Shown here piece by piece: positions 1-8,574 of a DNA stretch of 45,016 nt. The stretch comes from Gammaproteobacteria bacterium. GTDB lineage: Bacteria > Pseudomonadota > Gammaproteobacteria > Pseudomonadales > Azotimanducaceae. Numbering within the stretch: position 1 is the stretch's first letter; each line of letters begins with the position of its first letter. The translations under genes and the position numbers were made by a program. The notes beneath the pieces are model-generated. The model saw nothing but the letters and a program-made list of their open reading frames with translations. It ran no database searches and was not told the DNA's origin. The stretch spans positions 1 through 45,016 of the forward strand of contig JAPPGK010000026.1 in assembly GCA_028821405.1 (NCBI GenBank), in the 5' to 3' direction.

Positions 1-1654
1 CAAGCGGTACGCCCCCAACGAACCCGAAACCGAATTTGGCCCAGCCACCGTTGAAATCCTGAGTCTTCAGGTCTTCGGTATAGCGAAGACCGCCCGAGAC
101 GAGCCACTGACTGTTGATCTGATAGTCGCCGTTGATGAAGAAAGCGTCGGTCTCCGAGCTGCCCCTCGACTCGAAACTCAACCATTGGTTGTGGTCGTCA
201 CCCTCCGGGCATCGCCAGTAGTTGCCGGGTACGCCCATTGCCTCCGCCTCTTCCGCCGTCGAGGCTGCTCCAAAGATCGCGACGAGAAAGGCAAGGGCAT
301 TCGCACAAGTACCGAAACGGCTGGCCGCCGCAGCGTCTTCAGCAGACACATTTGCCCAGGCATTGGTGAAGACGAAGGACGATACGACCCATTCCATGGC
401 GTTCTCGTACGTAAAGGCACCGAGGATATAGTTGAACTTGCCGTCCAGGTTCGACACTAGGTGTAGCTCGTGAGAAGTCTCCGTGTAGCCGTAAAGAACT
501 TGATTCGACTCGTCCCGTAGAGGTACGGGTGCGTCGGAGGCGATGAGGGGGTCATCGACACTTGCCACCCGGTTGGTCATGTCGCGGTCTCTCTGAACCT
601 GCGACAGGTTGTCGGTGTCGCCGAAGTTGTAGCGCAGCGTGTAGTTGTCGCTAATGTCGTAACTGAAAGCGATGGCCTGCCTTTCGGCGGTACTGCCGCC
701 AACGGCGGAGCGGTTCACATTGACTTGGTTCTTGATGTCGCCACACTCCCAGCCTGGCGTTCTCGGTGGACAGTCTGCGGGGATGGACGGCACCCGACCC
801 TCCCACAGGTAATGCGGGTTCGTGTTCCCGAGAAAATCTGTTTCCTGGGATGTGTCGTAGTTGGTCAACAGCACCTGCGTTCGGGGAACGCCGTCGTCGT
901 TCAGCCGGGTGTAGCGCAGGTTCAAATCCATCCGATCGGTTCTGAAACGCAACTGTGGCGCGATGAACTTCTGATCCGGTGCATCGTAGTCGTCGCCGAA
1001 GCCAATGTTCTTTTGTGCGCCATCACCCTCGTAGTAACTGCCGCCGAGTCGGAAGAGGACGTTCTCGGTGATCGGGCCACCGAAGGCAATGCCGTAGCGC
1101 TGGGTGAACTGATCGGTGTACTCCGTATGTACCAGAAGATCCCACTCCTCGGTGGGTCTCGTGGAGTAGTAACTGATCGATCCAGCAATGGAGTTCCGGC
1201 CATTGAGAGTGCCCTGCGGACCCCGTGCGACTTCGACCCGCTCCAGGTCGAACATGTTGGGCGCATCGCCGTAGACCCCGAGGGTGTAGACACCGTCCAC
1301 ATAGGTGGCGACCGCCAGGTCCGGGTGGGTTTCGCCGGCGAGTCTCGTGCCGATACCGCGTATCGTCGTACCTTGGCCGGTGAGCTGCCCCTCATCCTGA
1401 AACTGGAGACCAGGAACGAGCTGCTCCAGGTCATCCTGGTTCGTCATGCCGAGCTCTTCGATCATCTGAGCGCTGAAGGCGGTCATGGTGACCGGTACGT
1501 CGAGCAGGTTCTCTTCGCGTTTCTCGGCTGTGACGATGACTTCCTCGATGTACGGGTCGTCTTGATCGGTTGCTTCGTCTGCCGCAAGGCCGGGCGATGC
1601 GACGAGTGCGGCGGCCGCTGCCGCGGCAACACGGTTCAGTAGTGTGATGGACAT
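1..1654 (-). CDS. TonB-dependent receptor (3' end beyond window)
   Basis: Outer-membrane, TonB-energised uptake channel; the substrate cannot be told from sequence. The open frame runs from ATG at 1654 off the left edge (about 551 codons, no stop), so the end of the beta-barrel is missing. Residues 1-26 look like a signal peptide ending near SPGLAADEA. A TonB-box-like stretch (EEVIVTAEKREE) follows, then a plug domain with the typical GTLNGRNSIAGSI motif, then barrel strands rich in aromatic and polar residues with RYT and LRYN segments. This organisation matches the iron-complex receptor-like TonB proteins common in marine proteobacteria. The start fits the signal peptide; only a G-run lies at the ribosome-binding position. 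A sigma-70-like promoter sits about 100 bp upstream. The gene is transcribed alone within the window. Confidence 0.93.
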   Translation of the reverse strand, partial: MSITLLNRVAAAAAAALVASPGLAADEATDQDDPYIEEVIVTAEKREENLLDVPVTMTAFSAQMIEELGMTNQDDLEQLVPGLQFQDEGQLTGQGTTIRGIGTRLAGETHPDLAVATYVDGVYTLGVYGDAPNMFDLERVEVARGPQGTLNGRNSIAGSISYYSTRPTEEWDLLVHTEYTDQFTQRYGIAFGGPITENVLFRLGGSYYEGDGAQKNIGFGDDYDAPDQKFIAPQLRFRTDRMDLNLRYTRLNDDGVPRTQVLLTNYDTSQETDFLGNTNPHYLWEGRVPSIPADCPPRTPGWECGDIKNQVNVNRSAVGGSTAERQAIAFSYDISDNYTLRYNFGDTDNLSQVQRDRDMTNRVASVDDPLIASDAPVPLRDESNQVLYGYTETSHELHLVSNLDGKFNYILGAFTYENAMEWVVSSFVFTNAWANVSAEDAAAASRFGTCANALAFLVAIFGAASTAEEAEAMGVPGNYWRCPEGDDHNQWLSFESRGSSETDAFFINGDYQINSQWLVSGGLRYTEDLKTQDFNGGWAKFGFGFVGGVPL

Positions 1655-1755
1655 GATGATCCCCCCCCTGTCCCAGCGATGTGGACGGAGGAACGACGTG
1701 CGGGGTTCCCCCGCCTTGTGCCGTAGCTTGTGCTTGCCAAACTGCGGTAGTAAGC

Positions 1756-1785
1756 ACTATATGCGCGAGTCCCTAGGCGGTTCAA
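1756..1785 (-). promoter_or_regulatory. Sigma-70-like promoter of the TonB receptor gene
   Basis: On the minus strand TTGAAC (-35, 1780-1785) and TATAGT (-10, 1756-1761) are separated by 18 bp. The predicted transcript start lies roughly 95 nt before the receptor ATG at 1654. This comes from hexamer matching only. Confidence 0.55.
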
Positions 1786-1898
1786 CCCGTAGGGGATGGG
1801 CCTAGGAGTCTGCGTCACAGAAACGGCGTGCCAGCGCCGTTGATGGACGCGGAGTCCTGGGGCGGTGGGGGTGGGGGCTGGGGCCGGACGGCGAGCGC

Positions 1899-2062
1899 GG
1901 GGCCCGGGCGGGGGGGGGGGGCCCGGGGGGGGGGGGGGGCCCCCCCCCGTGGCGGGGGGCGCCCGGGGGGGGGGGGGCCCCCACGGGGGGGGGGGGCCGG
2001 GGGGGGGCCCGGGCGGGGGGGGGGGGGCGGGGCGGGGGCGGGGGCGCCGGGGGGGGGGGGGG
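1899..2062. repeat. G-homopolymer low-complexity tract
   Basis: About 165 bp made almost entirely of runs of 5-15 G broken by GGCCC or CCCC blocks. It lies between the TonB receptor promoter and the 3' end of the coq4-like gene, a region with no recognisable gene (1801-2137). Open frames across it encode only Gly, Pro, Arg and Ala and are artefacts of composition. The tract could be a real structure-forming G-rich region or a sequencing or assembly artefact; run lengths should not be trusted. Confidence 0.8.
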
Positions 2063-2137
2063 GTCGCCGTCTGGCGGCGCTGTCCCGTCCCGTTGCCGGG
2101 GAGCCGGTACGTTGGCGGGCGACCGCAAGGGTCGTCG

Positions 2138-2860
2138 CTACGCGGCGGCGGCCTGTGCCGTGGCCAACACCTCCCGGTACTCCGTTGGCGGCTTGATCGC
2201 CAACTGCCGCCGGACTTCGTCGACGGGCAAGCTCAGGTTGCGCGCCCAGTCTTCGGCAGGCAGCCAACTGGCGTGCCGACCCGCCCGGTAGGCATGCCAC
2301 ACCGCCTTCAGCGCTCGTGGTCCCAAGTGCCGCACCGCGCGGAACGCCCCCACGACGACGATGAGAGCGAGACCCCGGTTCTTGGTCTGGGCGTAGGAGA
2401 AAGCCAGCAGGCACAGTTCCCCGAACGGGTCGCGCCCGTACTGCGTGACGGTGTGCCACAGGTCGTGCTGGTCGCGCATGCGTTCGCCGAAGCGCTTGAG
2501 ATCGGGATCCTTGAAGTTGTACGCCTGAACGTCCTGTTCCATGCTCGCGGCGACGAGTCCGTCGGCGGACAGCGACTCGCCGTAGATGAAGTCGTAGTAG
2601 GTGCGCCCGAGGGTTCCGGCCGGCATGGCGGCGAGAGACTCCCGGTCGCGCAAGACGTCGATCAGGTCGACGCGATCACGCAGCACCCGTCGTCCGACTT
2701 CCGTGGTCCGGAACCGTCGCAAACTCCGCTTTAGCGCGGGCCGGCCCAGGGCCCGGACGATCTCGAAGACCCGGGGCGTGTCCTCCGGGTTGTCAATCAA
2801 CTCGCGCAGGGCTCGCAGGGCGACCCCGATACGCATACTCTTTAGCCAATTCGCGTCCAT
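2138..2860 (-). CDS. Coq4-family ubiquinone biosynthesis protein
   Basis: Homologue of Coq4, which in mitochondria and some bacteria supports ubiquinone synthesis; recent work on Coq4 links it to decarboxylation and hydroxylation at ring C1. The protein has 240 residues, near the usual family length. The signature metal-site motif HDLWH (residues 132-136) is followed by GRDPFGE ending in Glu148, matching the family pattern HDxxH-x11-E. The rest is predicted all-helical with no signal peptide. ATG at 2860 is chosen; an in-frame ATG at residue 9 is an alternative, and only a weak GAGG precedes the first. It is divergent from the SDR gene, with 70 bp between them. It might instead be a paralogue acting on another quinone. 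Confidence 0.85.
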   Translation of the reverse strand: MDANWLKSMRIGVALRALRELIDNPEDTPRVFEIVRALGRPALKRSLRRFRTTEVGRRVLRDRVDLIDVLRDRESLAAMPAGTLGRTYYDFIYGESLSADGLVAASMEQDVQAYNFKDPDLKRFGERMRDQHDLWHTVTQYGRDPFGELCLLAFSYAQTKNRGLALIVVVGAFRAVRHLGPRALKAVWHAYRAGRHASWLPAEDWARNLSLPVDEVRRQLAIKPPTEYREVLATAQAAAA

Positions 2861-2930
2861 TGCTCGGCCTCGACCGCGTTCGCGGCGAGTCTACAACAAT
2901 GGGCGCACACTGACCGTTGAAGGAGGGGAA

Positions 2931-3710
2931 ATGGCCACTCGAACCGTACTCGTTACCGGCGGCGCCCGCGGCATTGGCAGAGGCATGGCGAAGAGCTTCC
3001 TCGAAGCGGGCCACCGGGTCATGATCGCGGATCTGCCGGCGGGCGGTGATTGGCGCTACCCACTCGGTTCCGACACCGAGATGACGAGCACGGTCGACGA
3101 GTTGTCCGCGATCGGCGAGGTGCGGTGCACGCCGGTCGACGTCACCGACGGGGCATCCTGCGAACAGGCGGTTCGATCGACCGTCGACGCCTTCGGCGGC
3201 GTGGATGTGCTGCTCAACAATGCCGGCGTCATCGACAGCGGACCCGTCGAGGAATTCGGGGAAGCCCAGTGGGACGGGATCTTCGCGGTCAACGTCAAGG
3301 GCGTATTCCTGATGACCCGTGCCGCCGTGGCGAGTCTCCGGGCGTCCGACGACGCCGCGATCGTCAATACGGCGTCCATCGCCGGCAAGCGCGGCTCGGC
3401 CCGGCTCGCCGCCTACTGCGGCTCGAAGTGGGCGGTGATCGGCATTACCCAGTCCTTCGCTCACGAACTGGCCCCGGACGGCATCCGCGTTAACGCGCTG
3501 TGCCCCGGCATGGTGGGCACCGCCATGTGGCACGACCACCTGATGGCCAATCAGGGCGATCCCGCTTTCCGGAAGCGCACATCGGACATCATGCCCTTGG
3601 GTCGCCCGCAAACCGTGGAGGACATGGGCCAGGCGGCGGTATACCTAGCCTCGGCGCCAAACGTCACGGGGATCGCGCTCAACGTCGCTGGCGGCTACGA
3701 GATGAACTGA
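2931..3710 (+). CDS. Short-chain dehydrogenase/reductase (classical SDR)
   Basis: NAD(P)-dependent oxidoreductase of the classical SDR family, 259 residues, cytosolic. Visible motifs are the Rossmann glycine motif TGGARGIG (9-16), NNAG (96-99), catalytic Ser149 and the Tyr162-x3-Lys166 pair, with the usual 13-residue Ser-Tyr spacing. The C-terminal part has the family-typical PLGRPQTVEDMGQAAVYLAS stretch. An acidic residue (Asp34) after beta-2 suggests NAD(H) preference (inference). The start at 2931 is set by a strong AAGGAGG at 2920-2926; the frame is open further upstream but that part is antisense to the Coq4 gene. The substrate is unknown and neighbours do not form an operon with it. Confidence 0.93.
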   Translation: MATRTVLVTGGARGIGRGMAKSFLEAGHRVMIADLPAGGDWRYPLGSDTEMTSTVDELSAIGEVRCTPVDVTDGASCEQAVRSTVDAFGGVDVLLNNAGVIDSGPVEEFGEAQWDGIFAVNVKGVFLMTRAAVASLRASDDAAIVNTASIAGKRGSARLAAYCGSKWAVIGITQSFAHELAPDGIRVNALCPGMVGTAMWHDHLMANQGDPAFRKRTSDIMPLGRPQTVEDMGQAAVYLASAPNVTGIALNVAGGYEMN

Positions 3711-3853
3711 CCGACGCGACACACGGATGCGAATCCGGGGTCGATTTCCTACGCGGTTTTCAGAGATTTCCCACGGCGTCTTGGGCGAATATAGCCTGCC
3801 GACTGCCGACTGCACGGCATAGATTTGACGCAACCCCTTGATCGGGAGCCGCC

Positions 3854-4924
3854 GTGCCGAATCGCCGCCTCCGGCGCAGACAGGTGGCGTACGACGCCGC
3901 CTGGAAACAGTTCTTCGCCCTGTCGATTATGGTGGAGCATCTCCTGCATGGTTTCGCGGGCGCGATTGCCGAACTGCTCGACTTTTCCACGTTGCGCGAC
4001 GTTGCGGGCGAGTGGGTTCAGGATGGCAGGCGTCGGCGTAGCGATGCGGTTTGGCGGGTCGACTACCGGGACGGATCGGATCGCTCGCTCATCGTCATGT
4101 TGGAGTTCCAATCGACGGTTGACAGCAGCATGGCGCGACGGGTTCTGCGTATCGTGGGCATGGCCTACGAAAAGCTGCGCCGCAACCGGCAGCTCGATCC
4201 GGACGGTCGGCTTCGCGTTCTCTGTGTCGTGATCTCCTCGGGAGTGCGCGCCTGGACGGCCCCGGGAGCGGCCAGTCGGGTGGCGGTGTCCGCGAACGGC
4301 GAAGTGCTCTCCCTGTTGTCGCAGCCCTACGTTGCGCTTGACGCCCGAGGGGGCGTCGGGGAACATCTTCCCGAGCGGAATTTTGTCGCTTCGTTGTTTG
4401 CGCTGACCGCGAGCTCGACGGTCGCCGAAGTGCTTGACGTGCTCCGCGACCTCGGTCGATGGCTGTCGGATGAGGCCGGCGACCAGGCGGATCCGGTGTC
4501 CGCCGTCTACGGCGAGTGGCTGGCAACGTGCATGCCGCGGCTGTTCCTGCGCAGCCGGGCATCGGCGCTGTTGGAGCAATTGACGCAGGGCAAGACGGAG
4601 GATCAATCGATGACCGCCTTGGCGGAGCGCATGGAACGGGAGGCGGCCCAATGGCGCCGTCGCGTAAAAAGCAGCCGACAGGAAGGTCGGCGGGAGGGCC
4701 GGCAGGAAGGTCGGCAGGAAGGGATGGAGCTCGGCCTTGCACACGAGCGCTCGCTGCTTCGGCAGCTAGCGGCACGCAAGTTCGGCGATGCAACGGGTGA
4801 TCGGTTGGCGCGGCGTCTAGTCGATGTGAGCGATACAGACAGGCTCGCAGAAGTTGGTGCCCTGATCATCGAGTGCGATTCGAGCGCTTCGTTTCTCGAA
4901 CGGATTTCGTTGGAGCGACCCTAA
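3854..4924 (+). CDS. Rpn-family recombination-promoting nuclease/putative transposase
   Basis: Member of the Rpn / PD-(D/E)XK nuclease superfamily (older name: YhgA-like putative transposase), 356 residues. The nuclease core shows RRSDAVWRV with Asp64 and VMLEFQS with Glu84 and Gln86, the family's D...ExQ site. Residues 280-297 hold repeats of EGRxEG, a charged helical linker typical of the family. The last about 55 residues (LRQLAARKFGD onward) resemble the DUF4351 tail. The start is GTG at 3854, with GGGAG at 3844-3848. The stop TAA (4922-4924) lies inside an interspersed repeat shared with 22344-22380. Family members promote RecA-independent recombination or act in phage defence; which applies here is unknown. 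Confidence 0.85.
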   Translation: MPNRRLRRRQVAYDAAWKQFFALSIMVEHLLHGFAGAIAELLDFSTLRDVAGEWVQDGRRRRSDAVWRVDYRDGSDRSLIVMLEFQSTVDSSMARRVLRIVGMAYEKLRRNRQLDPDGRLRVLCVVISSGVRAWTAPGAASRVAVSANGEVLSLLSQPYVALDARGGVGEHLPERNFVASLFALTASSTVAEVLDVLRDLGRWLSDEAGDQADPVSAVYGEWLATCMPRLFLRSRASALLEQLTQGKTEDQSMTALAERMEREAAQWRRRVKSSRQEGRREGRQEGRQEGMELGLAHERSLLRQLAARKFGDATGDRLARRLVDVSDTDRLAEVGALIIECDSSASFLERISLERP

Positions 4925-4952
4925 CGCGCCCGCTAGGCGCGCGGTCGCCCGC
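4916..4952 (+). repeat. Interspersed repeat copy overlapping the Rpn stop codon
   Basis: 37 bp beginning CGACCCTAACGCGCCCGC, matching 33 of 37 positions with 22344-22380. The TAA of the nuclease gene lies at positions 7-9 of the repeat. The corresponding position in the other copy reads TAT. Confidence 0.75.
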
Positions 4953-4976
4953 AACGGGCGTGGGGTTCTCCGACGC

Positions 4977-5000
4977 GGGACGGGACAAGCCCGTCCCTAC
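4977..5000 (-). repeat. GTAG-palindrome repeat, copy 1
   Basis: On the minus strand: GTA, then GGGACGGG-CTTGT-CCCGTCCC, a perfect 8-bp stem. It lies in the gap between the convergent Rpn and ADP-ribosylglycohydrolase genes, which holds three copies within 130 bp. Confidence 0.8.
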
Positions 5001-5031
5001 GGAATGTCCCCCGCACGCAGGGGAAGACCCC

Positions 5032-5056
5032 GTAGGGGCGGGGCTTGTCCCCGCCC
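5032..5056 (+). repeat. GTAG-palindrome repeat, copy 2
   Basis: GTAG followed by GGGCGGGG-CTTGT-CCCCGCCC, a perfect 8-bp stem in the opposite orientation to its two neighbours. Confidence 0.8.
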
Positions 5057-5079
5057 GTGCGCATTGACGTTGCCACGGA

Positions 5080-5102
5080 AACGGGACAAGCCCGTCCCCT
5101 AC
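5080..5102 (-). repeat. GTAG-palindrome repeat, copy 3, supplies a stop codon
   Basis: On the minus strand: GTAG, then GGGACGGG-CTTGT-CCCG; the right arm is only partly conserved. The TAG (5099-5101) is the stop codon of the ADP-ribosylglycohydrolase gene, so the gene reads directly into the repeat. Confidence 0.8.
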
Positions 5103-7186
5103 GAACTGCCGACTGAGACGGCTTGGGTTGCCGTTCGGCCTTCGTCGATGAGTAGGGCGATCCCGCCGGTAGCGAGGGCGTCGTCCTCGGTCTCGAGCAG
5201 CGTTTCTCCGTCCACCGCGGCGGCAATTGCTGTGCCTTCGACCGTGATCTCCAGCTGGTACGTCCGGTAGAACTCCACGTCGTAGGGCGCCTCGGCCAGT
5301 GCGGTTGTGCCGTCCAGTTCGCGCACGATCTGCACACTACCTTCCGCGTTCAGCACTAGGGCGTAGTACCGGCGCATGCCCTGCACCCGGGCCGCGACTC
5401 CCGCACGGCGAACCAGGTGAGGCGTCACGTCGGCGCTAACGCGGTAGTCCCGCCAGTCGCGGGAGCCGTGCAGGAGCAGGCCCGTGCCCCGGTTGTGGAC
5501 CAGACGGAACGACTCGCCCCAGCGGGGGTGGTAGTGGTCGACGCCGTTCACCCAGGCTCGGCTCCACATACTGCCCGGAACCTGCGAGAGCTTGACCTCG
5601 GGGGCGCCGGTCCAATGCAAGCGGTCGAGGTACAGCGTGCCGCCCGATGGCGCCGTAACCATTTGAACGCCCACTGCCGCGATGGGGTAGCCACCGAGGT
5701 CAGGAATCGTCCAGGTCAGTTCGGCGCGGGCGCCCGGGTCCAGGGTGGTCGGCGTATTGCGTAGCGTCATGAGCTTGTCGTCGGCATCGAACACGCGTAT
5801 GCAGATCGAGACCTCCGCGGCGTCGTCGACGTTCTTGGCAAGCTCCACGTTTGCCGAGACGGTCTGTCCGGGCGACAGCATCGGGCTCGTCATCAGGCCG
5901 TAGCCGCGGCCTTCGAAGTGGCGGGCGGTTTCCAATGAATCCACGAAGGTGCTCGTGGTGGCGCGCGCCGTGGTGCCCGACGCCAGTGGATCGAAGTGGA
6001 TGGCGAGGCAACGCTCGCCGCTCGGCGCCTCTTGGTTGTTGACGACGCATCGGTGGCCGGTGAAGCCCTGCACCGACCCGGGATAGGCGAAGTGGTAGCG
6101 GGCGCCGTCCTTCGGCGGTTCGAACGCCGACCCGCCAAGGCGTCGACCGATCGAGGCGATTCGGGTGGCCTGGGTCACCGCATCCGTGACGCCGCTGCCG
6201 CTGTCGGCGCTCGGCATGTAGCAGATGTCGGCGAAGGGTCCGCGCCAGTCGGGACCCGCGTCGATGCCGGCGAGACCGTGCTGGATACCGAGCAGGCAGC
6301 CGAGGTTGCCCGAGTTGCAGTCGGTGTCCCAGCCCGAGGTGTTGACGATCATCAGGGCACGCTGGAAGTCGTCGTTGCCGTGCAATAGGCCGTGCACGAT
6401 AAGGCCGTGGTTCGGCACCATGTGGCAGTTGCCGCCGTACTTGTCGTAGCCGTAGTTGGCCTTGATCTCTGCGAAGGTCTTGCGCCAGTCGTCGCCGTGC
6501 CGGGCATGCCAGTCGCGGATGTCGCCGATCATCCGGTAGAGCACGCTGTCGTTTGGGATCTGCGCCACACCAATGTCGATCAGCTTGTTGGTGTCCGATT
6601 CGACGAACGCCGCTGCTTCCATCGCGGCAAGCACTTGGGCGCCGTAGATGGCCTCGCCGTCGTGGGAGACGCTCGCCGCGCGGCGCGCGAAGTCGGCCGC
6701 CTGCTCGGGATCGCCCGGCGACACCATGGCCCAGCCGTCGATGAAGATCTGTGCGCCGATCTGTTCCGCGACGACCTTGCCGTTCATCTCGATGGACCCG
6801 CTCGCCGGCGCATCGATGCCGGACACCAGGCGCATGAACGCGGTGTGTTCCGTGGAGTTGCCAAGGCCCCCCCACCACAGGATGGTGCGGTTCTCGATCA
6901 GGTAGTTGAGCCACGACTGGCCGATCTGCTTTGGGGTCAGGTCCGGGTCGCAGTCGTAGTCCTCCATCGCGCGGATGAAGGTGAATGTGCCGCTGATGTC
7001 GTCGTCGGTGACGATCAGGCGTTGATTGAGCTTGTCGTGGACGTAGTAGTCGATCTCCCCGAGCCGCTCCTCGATACGCTCGTTGGGCCAGCCCTCGAAG
7101 GGGCGCCCGAGGTAGACGCCGATGATCTTGCCGAGCACGCCGGCGTAGACGCGCTCTTCGTAGTCGGCAGGCAGGTTGGCAGGCAT
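5099..7186 (-). CDS. ADP-ribosylglycohydrolase-family protein with C-terminal beta-sandwich
   Basis: Residues 1-350 are an ADP-ribosylglycohydrolase (DraG/ARH) domain: TDDDISGTF (Asp61-63) and GWDTDCNSGN (Asp287, Asp289) match the two acidic clusters that bind the dinuclear Mg site. The family removes ADP-ribose from proteins or acts on related nucleoside substrates. The remaining part to residue 695 is not typical of the minimal enzyme. Its final about 140 residues (from about DWRDYRVSADV) look like a LamG/concanavalin-like carbohydrate-binding sandwich, so a glycoside substrate is possible. No signal peptide is seen. ATG at 7186 has AGGAGA 5 nt upstream. The stop TAG lies in a palindromic repeat. 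The gene follows the solute-binding protein gene on the same strand after 155 bp. Confidence 0.85.
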   Translation of the reverse strand: MPANLPADYEERVYAGVLGKIIGVYLGRPFEGWPNERIEERLGEIDYYVHDKLNQRLIVTDDDISGTFTFIRAMEDYDCDPDLTPKQIGQSWLNYLIENRTILWWGGLGNSTEHTAFMRLVSGIDAPASGSIEMNGKVVAEQIGAQIFIDGWAMVSPGDPEQAADFARRAASVSHDGEAIYGAQVLAAMEAAAFVESDTNKLIDIGVAQIPNDSVLYRMIGDIRDWHARHGDDWRKTFAEIKANYGYDKYGGNCHMVPNHGLIVHGLLHGNDDFQRALMIVNTSGWDTDCNSGNLGCLLGIQHGLAGIDAGPDWRGPFADICYMPSADSGSGVTDAVTQATRIASIGRRLGGSAFEPPKDGARYHFAYPGSVQGFTGHRCVVNNQEAPSGERCLAIHFDPLASGTTARATTSTFVDSLETARHFEGRGYGLMTSPMLSPGQTVSANVELAKNVDDAAEVSICIRVFDADDKLMTLRNTPTTLDPGARAELTWTIPDLGGYPIAAVGVQMVTAPSGGTLYLDRLHWTGAPEVKLSQVPGSMWSRAWVNGVDHYHPRWGESFRLVHNRGTGLLLHGSRDWRDYRVSADVTPHLVRRAGVAARVQGMRRYYALVLNAEGSVQIVRELDGTTALAEAPYDVEFYRTYQLEITVEGTAIAAAVDGETLLETEDDALATGGIALLIDEGRTATQAVSVGSS

Positions 7187-7341
7187 CGTTGTCTCCTAGC
7201 GTGGCAAGAGTGGCAAAGGGGTTAGTTTGACGATTCGCGACGGGAACGGGGTCCGCAGTTTCCGCAGAACGCCGCGATGGTCGCCGCGGATGGCGGGGGG
7301 AAGTGGGTGCTCGCGACCGGGCGCTCTCAACCGGCACCGCG

Positions 7342-8427
7342 TCATCGCAACAGCCAGGCGCCGAACCGCTCGTTCATCTCGTCGCCGTTGTCGGCCCACC
7401 ACTGCCAGTCGCTGCGCAGGGAGAGCTTCGTATTCTCCGGTGAGTTGGGCATGTGTGGCCCCATGTCGACACCGGTGGCGAGGTGGGTCGAGACCAGCCC
7501 TTGTGCGGAGCGGCGCGAGGGGCTGTAGGCGATATAGCGGCTGACGGCCGCCATCGAACGGGGTCGGGAGGCGTACGCGACGAGTTGTCGCGCCGCGTCG
7601 AGATTGCCGGATCCGGCTATGATCGCGAGGTTGCTGATTTCGAGCACCTGCCCGTGCCAGACGATCGTGAACGGCTGGTTCTCGAGCACCTGGGCATTGA
7701 AGATCCGGCCGTTGTAGGCCGTCGACATCACCACTTCGCCGTCGGCGAGCATCTGGGGCGGTTGCGCGCCCGCGTCCCACCACACCACGTGGTCCTTGAC
7801 GGTGTCGAGTTTGCGGAATGCGCGCTCGACGCCCTCCTCGGTGTCGAGGACGGCGTAGATCTCGGAGGCCGGAACGCCGTCCGCCATCAGGGCGAACTCG
7901 AGATTCGCCAGGGGCGTACGCCGCATGCCGCGCCGCCCGGGGAAGCCCTCGAGGTCGAAGAAATCCTGGATCGTCCGCGGCACCTCGCCCGTCGTCCGTT
8001 CATGGTTGTAGGCGACAACGGTGGAGAAGAACAGCATGGCGACGCCGCACCGGCTGATCAGGCCCGGATAGAAGTCGTCCCCGGGTGCCGAACCGTCGGC
8101 GCCAGGTGCCAGCAGGGCGGTGTCGAGAGTCTCGAAGAGTCCTTCGTCGCAACCCCGGATCAGGTCCGGAAACTGGATGTCGACAATGTCCCAGTGGACG
8201 TTGTCGGCCTCCACCTGGGAGCGCACCTCCGAAAGACCCCCGTTGTAGTCCTCCAGTAGAACCTCGATGCCCGTCTCGGCGGCAAAGGGTTTGAGATAGG
8301 CCTCCTCGCAGGCCTTGGCGTACGAGCCGCCCCAGGACACGACGGTGACGGATTGCGCGGACGACGCGCCCGCGCCGACGCCGGCCAGTAGCGCAATCGC
8401 GATTCGACACGCGGACGCTGCGTGCAT
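7342..8427 (-). CDS. ABC transporter periplasmic substrate-binding protein (PotD-like)
   Basis: Periplasmic solute-binding protein of the spermidine/putrescine-like (family 1) type, 361 residues from ATG 8427. The N-terminus is a signal peptide (MHAASACRIAIALLAGV... cut near GASSAQS). The mature protein opens with VTVVSWGGSYAKACEEAY, the standard first strand and helix of this family, and has later hallmarks such as WWDAGAQPPQMLADGEV and AYNGRI. GGGAGGG precedes the ATG at good spacing, so the longer open frame starting at 8562 is rejected. No permease or ATPase genes are in the window, so it is an orphan or works with a distant transporter. The ADP-ribosylglycohydrolase-like gene downstream may be co-transcribed. 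Confidence 0.9.
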   Translation of the reverse strand: MHAASACRIAIALLAGVGAGASSAQSVTVVSWGGSYAKACEEAYLKPFAAETGIEVLLEDYNGGLSEVRSQVEADNVHWDIVDIQFPDLIRGCDEGLFETLDTALLAPGADGSAPGDDFYPGLISRCGVAMLFFSTVVAYNHERTTGEVPRTIQDFFDLEGFPGRRGMRRTPLANLEFALMADGVPASEIYAVLDTEEGVERAFRKLDTVKDHVVWWDAGAQPPQMLADGEVVMSTAYNGRIFNAQVLENQPFTIVWHGQVLEISNLAIIAGSGNLDAARQLVAYASRPRSMAAVSRYIAYSPSRRSAQGLVSTHLATGVDMGPHMPNSPENTKLSLRSDWQWWADNGDEMNERFGAWLLR

Positions 8428-8574
8428 GGTCCCTCCCCGTAATGCCGTGATCGTACCATGCAGGTGCGGCGGTCCTAGCCCTGACAAGTCACACGTCGGT
8501 GACGAAAGCCGCGAGTTTGCGTGTCGATCCACTACAATCGGAGACCTGATGGCGACGGGCATGTCGCGGCACCC

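Noticed and set aside
1815-2734. Several long Gly/Pro-rich open frames on both strands
   Set aside because: They arise from the G-homopolymer tract and from the non-coding strands of the Coq4 gene.
4925-5098. CRISPR array suspected from closely spaced repeats
   Set aside because: The three palindromes are in mixed orientation, irregularly spaced, and dispersed elsewhere; there are no regular spacers or cas genes.
5700-7337. 545-codon minus-strand open frame
   Set aside because: It lies in another frame over the ADP-ribosylglycohydrolase gene and is dominated by Arg and Pro, as expected of an alternative frame in GC-rich DNA.
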